Source: Lytechinus variegatus (lineage: Eukaryota > Echinodermata > Echinoidea > Temnopleuroida > Toxopneustidae). Taken from it: a stretch of 64,000 bases of DNA. Of this stretch, positions 41,210 through 54,256 are shown piece by piece; within the stretch, counting starts at the first letter, position 1, and every line of letters starts with the position of its first letter. The position numbers and the translations under genes are program-made. The stretch covers positions 25,992,464-26,056,463 of the forward strand of contig NC_054746.1 in the NCBI RefSeq assembly GCF_018143015.1. Reading direction: 5' to 3'. Under the pieces are notes generated by a model. The model made no database searches. It was not told where the DNA came from and saw only the letters and a list, made by a program, of their open reading frames with translations.

Positions 41210-41638
41210 TTGCGCGGGGTTCTGTTTGATATTTTTTTACACATTGTTTTCCTAAAATATTTCTGTTAGTTAACAAAATTCAATACATCTTTTCAAATAT
41301 GAGTATTCATCTAGATAAATACGGTAATTTGTGATTGTCCAGGAAAATATTGCTCTATGGTTATCTAAAAAAGTATGGTTGATTTATAATTTTAATGAAT
41401 CACAATTACGTTTCAAAACATTTCAAAACAACCAAACAAACAAACGCGCAAGCAATTTACTCTCAAATATGAAAGTGGTTTAAAGTTGGTTTAAATTATG
41501 TATGATGAAGAAACATTTTTAAAAAGAATGTGAAAAAGTAAACGAAAGCAGTAGATGTAGAACAAGTGAAATGGATATGGACTTAAAAAAGAAAGAATGA
41601 TGCCGCTATAATATGAAAGAAGTGGAATGCCTCTGGCC

Positions 41639-42724
41639 GTCTCACCTGCATCACGCGGTTCAATATAGCAGCAGTGCTGACTTTGAATACTACTCTAACT
41701 CGCACAAGATGTTCAGTGATACATGGTTACTCTTATGTCCACTTTTTATGAACTAGACCAATAAACTTACAGAGATATGATGGTTATTCAACAAAAAACC
41801 CAACATGGCCAAAGTTCATTGACCTTACATGACCTTTGACCTTGATCATGTGACCTGAAACTCGAACAGGATGTTCAGTGATACTTGATTACTCTTATGT
41901 ACAAGTTTCATGAATCAGATCCATAAACTTTCAAAGTTAGGATGGTAATTCAACAGATACACCCAATTCGGCCAAAGTTCATTGACCTTTGACCTTGGTA
42001 TGTGACCTGAAACGCGCACAGGATGTTCAGTGATACTTGATTACTCTAATGTCCAAGTTTAATGAACTAGACCAATAAATTTTCAAAGTTATGATGGTAA
42101 TTCAACAGATACCCCCGATTCGGCCAAAGTTCATTGACCCTAAATGACCTTTGACCTTACTCATGAGACCTGAAACTTGCACAAAATGTTCAGTGATGCT
42201 TGATTACTATTATGTCCAAGTTTCATGAATCAGATCCATAAACTTTCAAAGTTATGATGGGAATTCAACAGATATCCCCAATTCGGCCAAAGTTCATTGA
42301 CCCTAAATGACCTTTGACCTTGGTCATGTGACGTGAAACTCATGCAGGATGTTCAGTGATACTTGATTAACCTTATGTCCAAGTTTCATGAACTAGGTCC
42401 ATATATTTTCTAAGTTATGATGACATTTCAAAAACTTAACCTCAGGTTAAGATTTCGATGTTGATTCCTCCAACATGGTCTAAGTTCATTGACCCTAAAT
42501 GACCTTTGACCTTGGTCATGTGACATGAAACTCTGATAGGATGTTCAGTAATACTTGATTAACCTTATGGCCAAGTTTTATTAACTAGGTCCATATACTT
42601 TCTAAGTTATGACGTCATTTCAAAAACTTAACCTCAGGTTAAGATTTGATGTTGACGCCGCCGCCACCGCCGCCGCCGTCGGAAAAGCGGCGCCTATAGT
42701 CTCACTTTGCTTCGCAGGTGAGAC
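41639..42724. mobile_element. Non-autonomous element with 11-bp TIRs and tandem ~158-bp units
   Basis: GTCTCACCTGC (41639-41649) and GCAGGTGAGAC (42714-42724) are perfect inverted ends. Between them about six degenerate units recur every 150-195 bases, each with GATGTTCAGTGATACTTGATTA, 'ccaagtttcatgaac', 'ttcattgacc' and TGACCTTTGACCT. The last two units also carry the palindrome CTTAACCTCAGGTTAAG (42436-42452 and 42627-42643). A (GCC)n run at about 42654-42682 closes the element. No transposase frame is seen. Confidence 0.7.
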
Positions 42725-45700
42725 AAAAAAATCCATCGTCTTATTTTTGTTTATCACCATTATAGTTATCGTCTTTAAATCATCTTCTTCATTGTTATCT
42801 CAGCCTTTACGCGGGATCACCGTGTTTCAATTTTATAAAGCAGTCCTTTTCATTCGATTGAAAATTAAAACAAAATTCACTGTTTCTTTACACTTTAATA
42901 TAAAACAGTTTAAATAAAACTTAAATTTGAAAAAGGCCGCTCCTATCGGACAACTTGTAGTTCGATGACCTACGGTTAAGGAGCGCTTCTTGTTAGTCCG
43001 TAGGGCACAGAACTAAATATAGGTCCATGGTTAGGGGTTGTCATTTTAGGATTGAAGTACAAAGCTGTGACGTCATTTTTTTTTCTTTGCATTTAAATAT
43101 TTGAATAGGAAAGTTTGGGTATAAAGCATGATGAAGAAACTTAAATATCAAGTTGAAACGAACTGGTTAATGACGTTGGTTTGAAGCATGACCACATGAA
43201 TACCTTATTATCCACACTGAAATCAGTATAAATTGGCCTGAATACTAAAGTACGTGGTTTCATTAGGGCTCGGTATGTTTATGCGACAAGTTCAGCCTAG
43301 TTTTTTTTATCATAAATGCCCAAATGATCTGAAAGGCGGTTCGGTGACGTCACACCGCACGCCTATACATTCTAAGACTTGGACAGAAACACAAAGCTGC
43401 ACTCGTCTTCATCTTTCTCCTCCAAACTTGACCTCAATTTGAGTTATGATATTGACGCCGTGGCTCTGGCTATATTAAACCTGGTGCTAACATTGTGAAA
43501 GCAGGAAGCGGATGGTCATTTTTCAAAATAATGCGAAAGAATTATATATCCTATATTAAGTACATATCGATTACATACAAATGTACCAGCACCCCTGTGG
43601 AAAAAATTGATGACTGATTTGCTGCGTCTAAGTATCAATCACAATAAATTTACTTTGAGGAAAAAACAGCAACACATGTCAATCTGCAATTAGTAATGTG
43701 CCGATTGTGACAGTGTTATACAGGAGCGGATTTTGCCAACACTGAGACACGACAGAGGGGGCCAAAAAATGTTTTTGCTCACATTTCTCCGATCGACCGT
43801 TCAAATAGCTAGAAGATGGAGGTTTTTGGGGATGGGAAGTTTAAGAACCCTTTAAAATTATTCTGAGAAACATGATAAGGAATCTCATAAGGTAGATTGC
43901 CGATTTCACAAAATCGAGCGAGAAGCACGAGCTAATTTTTTTTTTAATTTAGACCCTACTGACTCGAAAAGGGGCCTGTTAAAGACTAGCTGTTTGTATT
44001 GGGTCATGAAGATGATATCTCACCAAATGAATAATGCCAGCGCGAAGCGCGAACTGAAAACTTTAGATATCCTGATATGATAACTGGACGTTTTAAGCAC
44101 TTTTTGTAATCATGAATTGGATTGCTATCTAATTAAACAATTGATGCGAGCTCGTAGTGCGAACTGAAAATTTTCATTTATGAAAATAATGAATACGCAA
44201 GATGTGTATCTCGCTAGAACGAATAATGAAGATTCTAGAAGCGAGAAGCATATTGACTTGAACATTAGATTTTTAAGCCCCATGTGAGTAGATAATTTAC
44301 TTATCTAAGTCAACAGCTACTGCGATCGCCAAGCGCGAGCGAATCGTATGTAATGACCTGAAAGATTGATGTTAGTGACAAAAATTGTTAGGAGCTAACA
44401 GTCAATGAATGAGAAAATTTTCAAAATCTAAAGAACGAAAAAGCTGTTTTAAAGCACTTTGCAGCTTTAGTAGGATGCTGCATTAACAATACATTTTTCC
44501 TTTTTTTTTTGGGGGGGGGGCAACTCACTGGAGGCAAATCCCCCCACACCTCGTGCCTCTTAGTGCCGCCACTGGTCTGGGGCGGAGCCTCGGAAACCTC
44601 GTGATATTTTTAAACATTGCAGATGGCCACTTTTTTTATCAAATCGTGGGTACATACATAACACATATAATAAATTCATTGAAGTTGCAGATAGATAATA
44701 AATGAAATATTTTGAGGAAGAACAACATAGCAAATGTGGAGAGGAAAAAATTGTAAAAATCACCAGTGAGCGAAGCGAGCCAGAGAATTTGGCCTTTTAA
44801 AATGTGAATATCGCCAGGGGGGCAGCTTGTACGTACAGAAGCTCTCTTTCCCAATTTCTCAAAGCTAACGAACAGGGCATATGAATGCCAATCGTTAACC
44901 CACCCATTCCCAATCCACTCATTCACTCTTCTCTCTATGGAGGCCATCGTAAATACAATATAATAGAAAAGAGATTGATAGTATCTAGATTTTATTCACC
45001 ACCCTGAGTCACATCAAACAAAGATTTGCGATTGATACAATCAATCTCAACTATGGAAGCCAGCGACACCTTCATCCAATTATGTCTGTTCATTCTCTAA
45101 ACATTTAAACATACTTGCATTGTTTTGACCAATCATCATGTTCCTTTTTTTGTTCACACAGGAACTCTACAAAGAATTTCAAATGATCTCATTAATAACA
45201 ACGGAAATCAATATATTTGTAATTCTTTACCTAAGAGGCATATGTAATTGTAAACAAATAAATTGTCAGATTGTATGTATGGAACACATTAGGAACCCTT
45301 CTAAATGAAATAAAAGTAATTTTATCCATAAAAGATGAAAACAATTGTGATTTATTCTAGCTCTTTTCATAAATATTCAGGAAGAAAATAATAAAAAGGT
45401 AAATTGCAAATGGGTTGCTCCTTGATTGCATGCCTTAATCACATTCAAGCCATGATCAGTCAAAACAGCTGAAATATTCAGTCCAAAAAATTGTGTATAG
45501 TCCCATACATGCATTTCTTTGTACAGTCAAAGTTACTCTCAGCAAACTCGGTCCACTTCTACTCATCATTGTGATGATTCCCAAAAATCTTGCAGCATAT
45601 GCACTTATGATTGATTGAAATTTAAGTTGTGTTTTGTTTTTGCAGTTATGCTTGATTGTAACTTTAAAAAAAAAAACATTACCCTCCCCTCCCCCACCGC

Positions 45701-46898
45701 CAAATTCTTAAATCAAATGAAGCTTATACAAACACCAATTGCACAAGTACAAGTAATAATCAGTATTAGCATTTTTTCATGCTTTGTCTTTTCAAACACT
45801 TTTTTCCCTATAAAATGGTTTCCATTCTCTGGTAATTTTTCATAATAGTGATATACCATAAATATCATGAATATAAGTACTAATATGTTGGAATGAAAAC
45901 ATTCAGAAGATTGAACAGACATATCATGTCCATAATATTAAATACTAAAAATGACAATCAGGCACACAAACTACAAATATTTTGTGAAAGAATTACATTG
46001 CTAAAATGAAATTGCCAAACTTGCAGAGGAATGTTGAAAAATATCTGCCAGATTAATTCAGTTTAAAAAATAAAAATAAATGATAAACAACAAAAAGAAT
46101 GGAGCTTTCTAATCATCCTAAATAGAATTTGCATAGTATTTTTGGCATGATTGAGTTTCAGTTTTCTAGACTCCCTTTTGAAAGTTAGATTTGTTTCTTA
46201 ATATTCAGAACATTCAACCAGCTCAACTACTTAAAAAAAATATTAAATAAAAAAAAAACACAGACTAATCAAATTAAGATTGAAGGTGAAAGAAATTTTT
46301 AAAAGTACTCAAACAATAGCAGTCAAGAGTCATTTTATATCATTCATTGACTATCCTGGACCATAATACTGCCATGCGATAGACAGACCAGGGCAATTAA
46401 CACAAAGCTTTACAATCGATCATACAGTTGATTTGGTTGTATGATTGCAAACAATAATCAATGTAATCAAGCATATATCACAATTTTGAACGGTCACAGA
46501 AACTGGTCAGTGCTTAATTTCGATCATCACCCCAAGAAAAAAAAACACAGAGGCTTGGTGGGACTTTGCCCTTAAATGCCCTGAAGACCTTGGAAAGCTT
46601 TTCAAATAGCTACAGAAATTTCCATAGGTTCTCATGTACACCGCAAAATAATTTGGGCTTGGAGCTCAAACATTAGCCTCCGGATATGTTTTTCCTCTGC
46701 ATTGCTCTATGATGAAAACACGTCCATAAGAATTCTTCCTGCATTACTAAATAAATCTCAATTCATAAATATACTGTCCATGTTAACGCCTATTTCTTTG
46801 GTAATTTTTCACTAATCATCGATCATAAATATTGTTGTCTCACAAGGATAGAAAACTTGATAGTCCACTGGTGAGAGTCTCTAGGCTGGATGCTTCCT
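42725..46898. other. Repeat relics, then probable SRD5A 3' UTR and flank
   Basis: The segment 42930-43460 looks like decayed repeat, and 43721-44574 is a hAT-like element. From about 45100 to 46898 the DNA is AT-rich and free of obvious repeats. It lies directly downstream of the reductase stop on the minus strand, so part of it is probably 3' UTR. Confidence 0.4.
43721..44574. mobile_element. Longer hAT-like non-autonomous element, about 850 bp
   Basis: The left end CAGGAGCGGATTTTGCC and the right end GTGCCGCCACTG (reverse complement CAGTGGCGGCAC) are degraded inverted termini. The interior has recurrent GCGCGAAGCGCGAACTGAAAA-like phrases (around 43911, 44040, 44150, 44330), a G-run and no reading frame. 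A similar phrase (gagcgaagcgagcc) at 44766 suggests a neighbouring fragment. Confidence 0.5.
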
Positions 46899-49800
46899 TC
46901 AGAGAATGAATGGTATGACTGCTTTCCTAGACTTTGGGTAGTCCTCAAACTTCTGTAGATAATACCTACAGAAGAAAAGGAAAGATAACATATCAAAATA
47001 AAATTTTACGTTGTGGTCAATGTTATTTGCAAGTTTCAATCATAAGGCACCATTTCAAAGATCAAATATAGAATTGTAATTGGGATTCTCCGTCATTATA
47101 CAAGAGAAACACAGTAACCATAAAGGAAAACAATAATAGTTGACACATCTGAATTTTGTTTGCTTAATTTCTGTGACCAGATTTTTTTTAAAATTTAAAG
47201 CGTGTCTTTAGTCTTGGTAAATTCCCCCAAAACTGAATGTCACTATTTCATTTTAGTACTATATTTTATCAATGTATTGTGCCCCAAAACGGTTGTGATA
47301 TGAAGAGTGTACATAAAGACTAAAAGGTTACACTTCGTAATTCCGAAGGTTCTTTATTATGAAGGTTCGTAATTCCGAATAGGTTCTGAAACACTTAAAT
47401 TGCCTATACAGTACCTCGATGTTCGTTAATCCAAAAACGTAAATCCGAACACTTGTGGCATTATTCTGAAGATTTGTTATTCCGAAGGTTCGATAATGCC
47501 AAAACGAAATAAGGTTCGATGTTCCAAAGGTTTGTTAATCCGAAAACGAAATAAGGTTTTTTGTTCCGAAGGTTCGTTAGTCCGAAAAAGAAATAAGGTT
47601 CGTTAATCATTTGGTCTTCGGACTAACGAACCTTCCGAATTATGAACCTCTTTTCGTTTTCGGATTAACGAACCTTTGAAATTACGAACCTCACTTCTTT
47701 TTCGGACTAACGAACCTTCGGAATTACGAACCTCATTTCGTTTTCAGACTAACGAACCTTCAGAATATCCGAACCTTCGGAAAAACGAAGCTTCGGAATT
47801 ACGAATGTATGCGAGACTAAAAATGTGTTTTTTATTGGATAAATTACAAATAACTGATATTACAACAGATTTTACTTCAATCAGGTGCCCAATCAAAGAA
47901 GAATATCTGCATATATTTGTCATTTGTATAAAACACCTTCTACAGCATGGAATGGGCTGAAAATTTCAGGTTATATTCTTGGACAATAGCTTCCTAATAT
48001 CCAATTACTACATATGTAAAACAAGTGCTCAACAGCTACTTTAAATCAAAATAAAAAAATTACAGAGAGGGCGCTGGATTGAATTCATACCCTAACTCCA
48101 AAAAAAAATTGAAATTCTAATCAGTAAAAAAATGCATTAAAGTGATCACTACACCTTTGTAATGTTTGATGATACTTGAGTATAATTCACATTACTGATC
48201 CTTACCAATGCTACAGACAGGCTTTAATGTGTGTGAAATCAACTTCTAATTAAAGGTCAAGTCTACCCCAGGAAAAAGTTTATTTGAATCCATAGAGAAA
48301 AAAATCTAAGATAACGCTGAAAATTTCATAAAAATTGGATGTAAAACAAGAAAGCTATGACATTTTAAAGCTTTGCTTATTTTTCACAAAACAATTGTAT
48401 GCAGAATTCAGTGACATGCAAATGAGAGTCAATGATGTCCATCACTCACTATTTCGTTAGTTTTTTATTGTTTGGATTATACAATATTTCAATTTTCACG
48501 GATTTGACATTAAGAAACAATTTACCAAACTACAATATGTTATAACAAAATTGGACTATATCATATTTCCTATGGTAAAATACATACGAAATAGTGAGTG
48601 GATGACGTTATCAGTCCCCTCATACCGACCTGGATGTGCAAATAACTCTTTGTAAAATTAAAAGAAACTTAGAAATGTCATTACTTTCATATTTTACATC
48701 CAATTTAATAGCATGTTCATTGGTTTGCTTGTTTGATTTTTATCTTTTTATTCAAATCAATTTTTTGTTGGGGTGGACTTGTCCTTTAACATCACAAGAG
48801 CAGTCACCAGTGTACTTACATATGATGCTGCCGTGCTCTGGGTGTAAGGACGCAGAATGTGAAGCATGCAAACGCAAGACCCTGTAGAGACCAACAGGCT
48901 ACAGCAAACCCGCTCCATTCAACTATCTCACCAAAGAAGTTAGCTCCAGAGACATAGTCAAACATACCACCTTGGGGGGGGGGGAAATTAAAATAAAACT
49001 AATTTACAGCATAAGCCAGCAAACCAATGGATTATAGCATTATGATACATGCTATTCTGGATGCCACTTGGAACTTTGTTTTTACAGAAAAAAATATGTT
49101 AAATTGTAAGTTTTTGAAAGTGGCATCCTTGCTGAGAAAAAAATACACAGGGGTTGGGGATGATTTAGCCCTCATAATGCTCAAAAGAGCAGTGGAAACT
49201 AAAAACAAAATGAGTCCTGGAAATCCCCATTCATCGCAATGTTAAAGATTATCTAACGTTGCTGACTGAGGCAGTAAGCTGTAAAAAGTAGCCCCCGAGA
49301 ATAAAAAACATTTTTTTTGCCTGCATCCTTGACTGACAAAACCGATAATCCCTTGCTCAAAGCTTGATTAGACTGTCAGCTAGTGACATTAAGAGTTTGG
49401 TCCTAGATGTTGATATAATGAAATTTTAGCCAAGGGAACAGTAAGCAGTGAAAAGAAGCCAACTTTGATGAGCAATATTATTGTAATCTTAAAAATGTTA
49501 TCCAACTTATCTAAGATGCTAATTTACTTGCTGGGAGAGTGCAAAGCCAAATCAGACATGATTGTTAAAAACAACATAGGACCATAAATAGAAAATGTAC
49601 ATCTATGTTTACAATATTCAGAAGCAATGATTCTGGTAACATTACAATGCACATGTATGTATACATTAATTACAGGAAAATCCAACCACACAGAGTCTTT
49701 TCTGAGAGCAGAAAAAATGAGGGGGAAAAAACGTTGCCCAAGCACTATTTCAAAGGTCACTGACCAAACTGATTGCAAATTTAAGATTTACAGGTAACTT

Positions 49801-51442
49801 AGTGACATCACTTATCAAAGTTTGTAACTCCCTTATTTATTAATCACTATTGTTTCTTCAAATAATCTCTCTCTGAAGGCTGTAATTTTTCTTTGATATT
49901 TTGATGTCAACAATACCATAGCCAAGGGGAATGAAGAAACGCATTACCACATGGTATTTTGTATCCCGTCTCTCCAGGTTTGCGTAGGTTCCTCAGAATG
50001 TAATCAGAATGAATGTTGATTGCCATACCCGTCACAAACACAAGTGATCCTAGAAAACACAGGAGGGGGAAAAAAATCATTATGGGATGGTATGCAACTA
50101 AAGATAAGTAGTTGTCATGGAGAATTTGATGAAACCTAAATTCTTTATAAACCTCATAACAAGTTTTAAATTTATTACAAAAATGAAGAGAGATAATGTA
50201 TTAAAAAAATTTACCCATCCCTTCAATTTTCTGTACTTTGAGGTTTGGTGTGGTTGCTTGCTGCAGTCAAGTTTCTTACATTTTAATGTAAATCCTTTTC
50301 CATTTTTTTTTGTTTTTTACTCAAAGAGTTTTCCTGTTGGTGTCATAAAGTGTATTATTAATCTTTAAACCAATAAACTTGACATAAAATCAAAACAAAA
50401 GAATATGAATTCAAAAATTATATTGGCACTAGTAATCTAGATCTGTAGATGAAGAAGCTATTTCAGTTCAAATAAAACACATTTTGCGTTTAATTTTTCT
50501 CTTTATCATTTTTTTTTAAATCTGACCAGGAAAAAAGGAAGTACGAATATCCACATGGGGGGGGGGGCTATGTTAAAAGCATTTGAAATGATAAATGATG
50601 TTTTCCATGATTACTTACCAATGATAAATCTTGGATCTTTCATCCATTCTGGACTATAAACGGCATGCTGTGTGAGATATCGACTCTGCATGAAACCATT
50701 GTAACCACAAAAGACAGTGGCTAGTAAAAATGGGATGAGGGGCGTCACTTTTCCTCCACGTATAAGCAGTGAAAATAGAAATGTCCTGTAGAGTAGAGAA
50801 TTTTAAAAAACACAATACAAATTTGTGAGACAATAAATTACATCTACATAACTGGTCAAAATAACTGCAAGTCCGTACTTGTCTCTCTGAAGGGAAAGGA
50901 CCCTGGAAAGAACTCTTGTAAGGGCAAACAAATAGTAAATTCCCCATCTCCAGCATACAATTCTGTGAATTGTAGAATATGATTACGTTACAAGTAATAG
51001 AGGTGTAACCTCAACGTAGCACTTGATAATCATGTGGGGTATAAAAATGCCACATTCTTTTAAATGCGCAATTCTCCAGGGTTAAAGTTCAAAGCTCAAT
51101 GCAAATTGTCAATAGCAAATCGATAAGCCATAAGGTTGATTGACTGATGGCCTACCTTTGGAAATAATGTGCTAAGAATAAACCAACAAGGATGGAATTA
51201 GGAAGCGATGAACTATATTGACAATTGCAAAACACAATCAAGAGAACAGGTACGGCGAATGCTGGCAACTCTTGAATGAACCAGGCGGTGCGACTCTCTA
51301 ACCCCCAGCCAAACTTCGGACTCGTGTATCGGCCGTAAGGGGTGGGGATCCCTGACGAAGTAACCACCCCAGCAAGGAACCCGCACAGCATCATGAAATA
51401 AGCCATCATGTCCAGAAAAGCAGGTTCACTTCCCCCTGTCAT
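46899..51442 (-). CDS. SRD5A1: Steroid 5-alpha-reductase (3-oxo-5-alpha-steroid 4-dehydrogenase), 5 exons, 257 aa
   Basis: Coding exons in order on the minus strand: 51442-51156, 50785-50619, 50049-49948, 48970-48820, 46965-46899, giving 774 bases with stop. All introns are GT-AG and all phases close. The enzyme reduces the C4-C5 double bond of 3-oxo-4-ene steroids with NADPH in the ER membrane. Seen: catalytic Q57-E58 and Y93; cofactor-site N163, D167, R174, N196, E200, E203, R230, H234, Y238 and R249, matching the residues I recall for human SRD5A2 at a constant offset in the C-terminal half; motifs NIHSDYILR and FEDYPKSRKA. Several hydrophobic segments fit a multi-pass protein. The length is between human SRD5A2 (254) and SRD5A1 (259). 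The open frame extends 39 codons further upstream, but the chosen ATG matches family length. It could be co-orthologous to SRD5A1 and SRD5A2. Intron 4 holds two mobile elements. Confidence 0.95.
47331..47808. mobile_element. Foldback element in SRD5A intron 4
   Basis: The left arm (47331 to about 47612) is built of repeats of CCGAAGGTTCGTTAATCCGAA and AACGAAATAAGGTTCG. The right arm (about 47620-47808) carries their reverse complements (TTCGGACTAACGAACCTTCGG and others), meeting at the loop around 'atcatttggtc'. The outer ends are CTTCGTAATTCCGAAGGTTC and its complement. Purely non-coding, within the 1854-base last intron. Confidence 0.75.
48250..48789. mobile_element. piggyBac-like MITE, 540 bp, next to SRD5A exon 4
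   Basis: It is flanked by TTAA on both sides (48250-48253, 48786-48789). Ends AAGGTCAAGTCTACCCC and GGGGTGGACTTGTCCTT are inverted repeats. Internal arms such as TCACTCACTATTTCGTTAG / ATACGAAATAGTGAGTGGA and AAAATTGGATGTAAAACA / TTTTACATCCAATTTAAT are also complementary. The TTAA target is the piggyBac superfamily hallmark. The right end is only about 25 bases from the exon 4 donor (48814-48819). Confidence 0.7.
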
Positions 51443-54256
51443 TCTGATAAATGGTTCCAGGAATCCTACACAATACATTTTGGATACAAATTTTCTTGGG
51501 TTGGGACTTGTGAGTTCGATGATATGAAAAATAGATTGTGATGAAACAGCGTTAATCAATAATTAACTTATCGCAGGAACGTAGCAGCCGCAGTTTTTAC
51601 AAGATTTTGTTTTCTACAGTAAGTCCCGGGCTAGGATGCATCAAACAAATAAGTGCTTATTAATGTCCCATTTCGGATACTAATAAAAAATCAGCCCACA
51701 TTTGTGCTCACATGTGTTTTTTTTTCATATATATATAATTGTGTGGGTTTTTTCAAATCAACGAATTTTTTTAGCGACATAACAATCAAATTGGAAAAAT
51801 ATGGAAAAGGGGGGAAAATCCTGGGGAAAATACAAAATAATGAAACATTAATGGATCAAAGTAGGCCGAACTCACAGACTATAGAACTGAGCAGCCACAA
51901 GTATGTGTTGAAAGTACGATTGGAAAGAAAAAACACGCAGCCGGGGATGCAGGATAAACACCCTAAACATCAATATCATGTATACAGATCAAGTCTCTAT
52001 TTTCTAAATTGTTTGGGGAGCTTTTTTTTTTCTTTGCTAGATTATAATCTACTTCTTTCTGTTTCTTGAGAAGCAATGATATTGGTTAATTGATTTTTGT
52101 ATTTACAGGTGTAAATACATGTATAGTATTTATCTAATCTGAAGCGACACCCTAATAATTTACAAAACAGAGAACTAAAATTAGGATCGTGCTTTTGTTG
52201 CAATTAGCGGTTCTAAAAACTTCCATATTGTTACTACTTTTTCACAATCACAAGATAAGTAGGCCCTACAACAGTTTCTTCCTGTTTATTACAAAATGTA
52301 AAAATTGATGAATCCTTCCTATTGATTTTATGTAAACATATGAAAACGTGATGTACACTTAAGCCATCCATCTGGAAGAGGCTCTGCAGACATATTTATG
52401 TGTCTACAAATTGTGTAGAGACGCCATGAATCCATTTAACGCTATGGTTTTATGAAAGAGCTTATACATGTAGAATAAAACGAAAGTAATTTATTGTACA
52501 ACTAAAAATAATTGTGTGTATCTTTTCCGAAATAGTTTGAATATATTATGCCAGTTACCCAAATTCAAATCGCTTGTTAGGAAGGTGCATGTCGGGTATT
52601 TTGTTTTAATCAAACTAATCTGATGGATATGAAAGGTACTTTTTTTAAAACAGATATTGTAAAAGTTATACGTAAAAATTGGCGCTAATATTACTTTGAT
52701 TAGTGAGGTCAGTTAATTCCAAACGAAAAAAATGAAATGTAACCTCTGTGTAGCACTGAGTGGGCGCAGAAACTGCCGCAAAGAAAATAAGGAAAGAACT
52801 AGCTATTCGGAAATCAAAGTATTTTTTATATCTCTCAGTCAATGATGCAGTTCAGGTATATTTCATGTAAAGAAACATTCCAAATATTGAAAAGGGGACA
52901 TTTCCTATATTGTAAAATTGAGGACCACCCCCGTGCCCTTCAGTCGGTTCCGTTGCCCCCGCGGAAAGAAAACGGTGCAAAATATGATATAACAGACTGA
53001 AAATTTTGAACAAACTAGAAAAGAAAGGGGTCAAGCATTTCAGATAGGCCTATATAGGGGCATGTTAAATTGGGACGCGGGGTACATCAGAGGTGCAAAC
53101 GGGGTACACACACTGCAGAATAGGAATTCACACTGACAATATTCAGGTAGATGGGGTGTGAAATGCATTTCAAACTGAGAGATTATTCAACTTAAAAGAT
53201 GCACTCAAATCAGTGAGGATCCAAAGAACGCGCTATTTTCATAAGGAAAACTTTGGACATGAAGAGATCGATGAGACGATGAGCGGTAAAAAAAACTTAT
53301 CTGTTCCGAGAAATGCATTGGATTTATAAAAAGCCAAACTCATAAACATAAATAGAACAGTTTGCAAGGGAGCCATTTTTTTGGGGGGTGCCGAAGGGGC
53401 ACTTTTGGTGCATCAAAAAAGCGCTGGCACTGCGCCCCGGCCCAGGATCGCTACCACTGTATAAAAATAACACCATATAAAAAGAGTCCGAATTATAATT
53501 ATCAAATTTGGAAATTTAAGTGATGTAATGAGGAAAAACATGTTTAGGCCTAACTCAACAAACCCATGAGAATGTCTGTAAACAATATGAGTAAAGATGA
53601 TTTTAATTTCCTATTAAAAACATTTCGAATCAAGTAACCGCATGTCCATTATTCTAAATAACCGGAGCAAAAGATATTAAAAAAATTCCCAAAAAAATAA
53701 TTTTGCTTCATGGTCATGTGCATTAAAATTTTAATCAAGCGTTTGCAGTGATTTATTTCGTATATGTCTAACAAGTGGTAGAGGCCACTTGCACGGGGGG
53801 TTGGATTCCGTTGGATTCCACTGCCCCCAGTAGGCCTCTGGATCCACAATTCCGATTTTGGGAATGCTCACGCGTCATGGTCATAAAAATTTGTGTTTTA
53901 TTTTGTTATTTATTGAATTTATTCAATAGATCAATTTAATATCACAATTTTTTTTTTCTTTTCGATCGAGTATAACATAATACAAATATATTTGTTCATC
54001 ATTAATTTGACTTAATAAAAAAAAAGTAGTATCAGAAATGTGGCACCAGAAATGTATAATATTTTACATCGAACTGATTTGTAATATGAAACTCATATAT
54101 TGTGTACTAACTACCTTGTTCAGAATGAATTAAATTCAGTAAAATTATAGTTTGCAACAAGCCCAGTCTCTCGATCGTCCAGCACCGTGTGAATCGATCG
54201 AGAGATCCGGAATCGGATCCACCAACTATTGTGTGATTACAAAATGGTCAAGCGAA
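51443..54256. other. Divergent intergenic region between SRD5A and the PX-domain gene
   Basis: 2.8 kb between two start codons pointing outward, so promoters for both genes should lie here. Transposon-like end fragments appear at about 53380-53460. I could not identify a CpG-rich core or TATA box with confidence. Confidence 0.45.

Noticed and set aside
40876-41229. 117-codon frame with long Tyr-Ile repeats
   Set aside because: The repeats are the translated (TA)n microsatellite.
47676-47960. Frame with repeated NEPSELRTS motif
   Set aside because: It is the translation of the foldback's repeating words in an intron, not a protein repeat.
51152-51559. Longer N-terminus for the reductase, starting 39 codons upstream of the chosen ATG
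   Set aside because: Length and alignment to the vertebrate enzymes fit the ATG at 51442; the extra codons look like 5' UTR.
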